Shown here: piece after piece, positions 62,822-64,000 of the stretch
Layout of the letters: each line of letters opens with the position of its first letter
How positions within the stretch are numbered: position 1 is the stretch's first letter
NCBI GenBank assembly: GCA_036490475.1
Contig: DASXDT010000006.1
Coordinates: 434,001 to 498,000 of the forward strand
Length of the DNA: 64,000 bases
Source: Candidatus Tumulicola sp.
GTDB lineage: Bacteria; Vulcanimicrobiota; Vulcanimicrobiia; Vulcanimicrobiales; Vulcanimicrobiaceae
Direction of reading: 5' to 3'
Translations under genes and position numbers: made by a program
Notes under the pieces: generated by a model
What the model was told of the DNA's origin: nothing
Database searches by the model: none
Seen by the model: only the letters and a program-made list of their open reading frames with translations

Positions 62822-63702
62822 GCGATGTAACGTCTACCTCGGCTCTCGGTGGCCGGTTCACGTTCCCCGGGACCACGAGAAGCGTCAACCGCGTCGGCTA
62901 TGGCGCGATGCGGTTAACCGGTCCCAATATCATGGGTCTTCCGCGCGATCCCGACGAGGCGATCGCCGTTTTGCGCGAAGCCGTCGAGCGTGGCGTCGAC
63001 CATATCGATACGTCCGATTATTACGGTCCGCACACCGTCAACCAACTCATCCGCAAAGCGTTGCACCCGTATCCCGCTAGCTTGACGATCGTCACCAAGC
63101 TTGGCGCGCGCCGTCCGCCCGACGGCTCGTGGCAGCCGTGGATTTCGCCGCAAGACTTGCGGGACGGCGTGCTCGACAACTTGCGCAACCTCGGGATCGA
63201 GGCGCTCGACATCGTCAATTACCGCTCGATGGGCGACGGCCACGGACCGACCGAAGGATCGAATGCCGAGCAAATCTCGACGCTGGCCGATCTGCAACGA
63301 GAGGGTTTGATTCGACATATCGGCGTGAGCAACGTCACCCACGCGCAGATCGCCGAAGCGCGTACAATCGTCGATATCGTTTGCGTGCAAAATCTCTTTA
63401 ACGTGGTCGTCCGTAACGACGATGCGTTGATCGACGGACTGGCCGCCGACGGCATCGCCTACGTTCCGTTCTTTCCGCTCGGTGGGTTTACTCCGCTGCA
63501 ATCGTCCGAACTGAACGCCATCGCGTCGCGTCTGGGTGCGACGCCGATGCAGGTCGCGTTAGCGTGGTTGCTCGCGCGTTCGCCGAACATTCTATTGATT
63601 CCAGGTACCTCGTCGCTCGTGCACCTGCGTGAAAACCTCGACGCGGCGAAGGTCGAGCTCGACGAGCGGACGCTACGCGAGCTAGAAGCGCTGCGCGGAT
63701 AG
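62818..63702 (+). CDS. Aldo/keto reductase
   Basis: The 294-residue NADPH-dependent (beta/alpha)8-barrel oxidoreductase begins MSDVTSTSALGGRFTFPGTT. It has the catalytic-Asp/Tyr region DHIDTSDYYGPHTVNQLIRK, the lysine in TIVTKLGARR and the cofactor segment LIPGTSSLVHLRENL near the C-terminus. ATG overlaps the diiron-oxidase stop as ATGA, so the two are translationally coupled and may act in one pathway. The longer frame from 62476 is a shadow. Substrate unknown. Confidence 0.92.
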   Translation: MSDVTSTSALGGRFTFPGTTRSVNRVGYGAMRLTGPNIMGLPRDPDEAIAVLREAVERGVDHIDTSDYYGPHTVNQLIRKALHPYPASLTIVTKLGARRPPDGSWQPWISPQDLRDGVLDNLRNLGIEALDIVNYRSMGDGHGPTEGSNAEQISTLADLQREGLIRHIGVSNVTHAQIAEARTIVDIVCVQNLFNVVVRNDDALIDGLAADGIAYVPFFPLGGFTPLQSSELNAIASRLGATPMQVALAWLLARSPNILLIPGTSSLVHLRENLDAAKVELDERTLRELEALRG

Positions 63703-63709
63703 ACGCGCG

Positions 63710-64000
63710 TCAGTCGTCGCTACCGGCTTTTCCACTCGGCTCACCGTTGACGGCCAGAAACGTTACGACATCCCAAGCGTTGCGAATGCCGATGAAAATC
63801 AGGAGCACCGCCGCTCCCCCCAGCACGAATAACGACTGCGCCGGCTTCCACAAGAGCCCCAGTCCCGCGCTGAGCACGGCGATGTACGCGAGGAGCGGCA
63901 AGATGACGAACCACGTCCAATCCTCGAGGTCGGCCCGGTACTCGGAGAGACGGCTGGTTCGGGTCATCACGTAGATCGAAAAGATCGTTCCGTAAGCGCC
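63710..64000 (-). CDS. Membrane protein, 5' end beyond the window
   Basis: On the minus strand the frame is open from the right edge to the stop at 63710. The visible 96 residues include two or more hydrophobic segments (WFVILPLLAYIAVLSAGLGL and SLFVLGGAAVLLIFIGIRNA) and a polar tail. ATG and GTG at 63967 and 63970 exist, but ten residues upstream (AYGTIFSIYV) continue the same hydrophobic frame. The real start is therefore probably outside the window. No family recognised. Confidence 0.65.
   Translation of the reverse strand, partial: GAYGTIFSIYVMTRTSRLSEYRADLEDWTWFVILPLLAYIAVLSAGLGLLWKPAQSLFVLGGAAVLLIFIGIRNAWDVVTFLAVNGEPSGKAGSDD

Noticed and set aside
1-64000. Insertion sequences, prophage or CRISPR array
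   Set aside because: No transposase, integrase, phage structural gene, regular spaced repeats or Cas gene was seen on either strand.

Overview
The window looks like a chromosomal segment of a high-GC, aerobic, diderm bacterium outside the Proteobacteria. Envelope genes show an outer membrane (TonB-dependent receptor, putative outer-membrane barrel, many lipoproteins). These sit beside DivIVA, SepF and CsaB, which are typical of Terrabacteria. The combination would suit a lineage such as Eremiobacterota (WPS-2), but this is inference from gene content; no marker phylogeny was possible. Coding density is high, GTG and TTG starts are common, and many genes overlap by 1-4 bases.

Layout. 0-5.6 kb (minus strand): flagellar rod genes (flgG-like, cut by the window edge, and flgF-like), fabH, leuB, divIVA, sepF, yggS, lgt. 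5.7-9.5 kb (plus): ccdA, lspA, rluD, tgt, a DJ-1/PfpI protein. 9.5-11.6 kb: an outer-membrane barrel candidate facing an ECF sigma factor with a coupled membrane protein. 11.6-17.5 kb (minus): a DUF5693-like membrane protein, csaB and ileS, preceded by a structured, promoter- and terminator-bounded RNA candidate. 17.7-21.2 kb: an enoyl-CoA hydratase and an SGNH-MBOAT fusion O-acyltransferase. 21.2-26.2 kb (minus): a secreted phosphoesterase, a small disordered protein, tRNA-Val(UAC), ctpA, a Sua5 homologue and a PhzF homologue.

26.2-45.1 kb is accessory-looking. It has three more phosphoesterase paralogues (four in the window), a type III polyketide synthase next to a sulfotransferase, an adenylate cyclase-ATPase-TPR regulator, a PAS-GAF-PP2C-ATPase stress switch, a patatin and a large catalase. 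45-50 kb holds a small protein behind an operator-bearing promoter, a GAF protein, a beta-propeller, and a Fur-family regulator divergent from a TonB receptor with a palindrome over the receptor promoter. 50.8-60.6 kb is an oxidoreductase island: multicopper oxidase, galactose-oxidase-like Kelch lipoprotein, two HELxE lipoproteins, a three-subunit molybdenum hydroxylase and a cupredoxin lipoprotein. 60.7-64 kb has a MutM-like glycosylase, a Tyr-rich 26-residue ORF and terminator, a haem-oxygenase-like diiron oxidase, an aldo/keto reductase and the end of a membrane protein.

Most notable points: an isoleucyl-tRNA synthetase whose HIGH motif reads HMGG; the structured RNA at 17.6 kb; the four phosphoesterase paralogues that share an acidic C-terminal tail; the polyketide synthase-sulfotransferase pair; the Tyr-rich micro-ORF before the diiron oxidase; and several small proteins absent from ordinary ORF calls. 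No insertion sequence, prophage or CRISPR array was seen.
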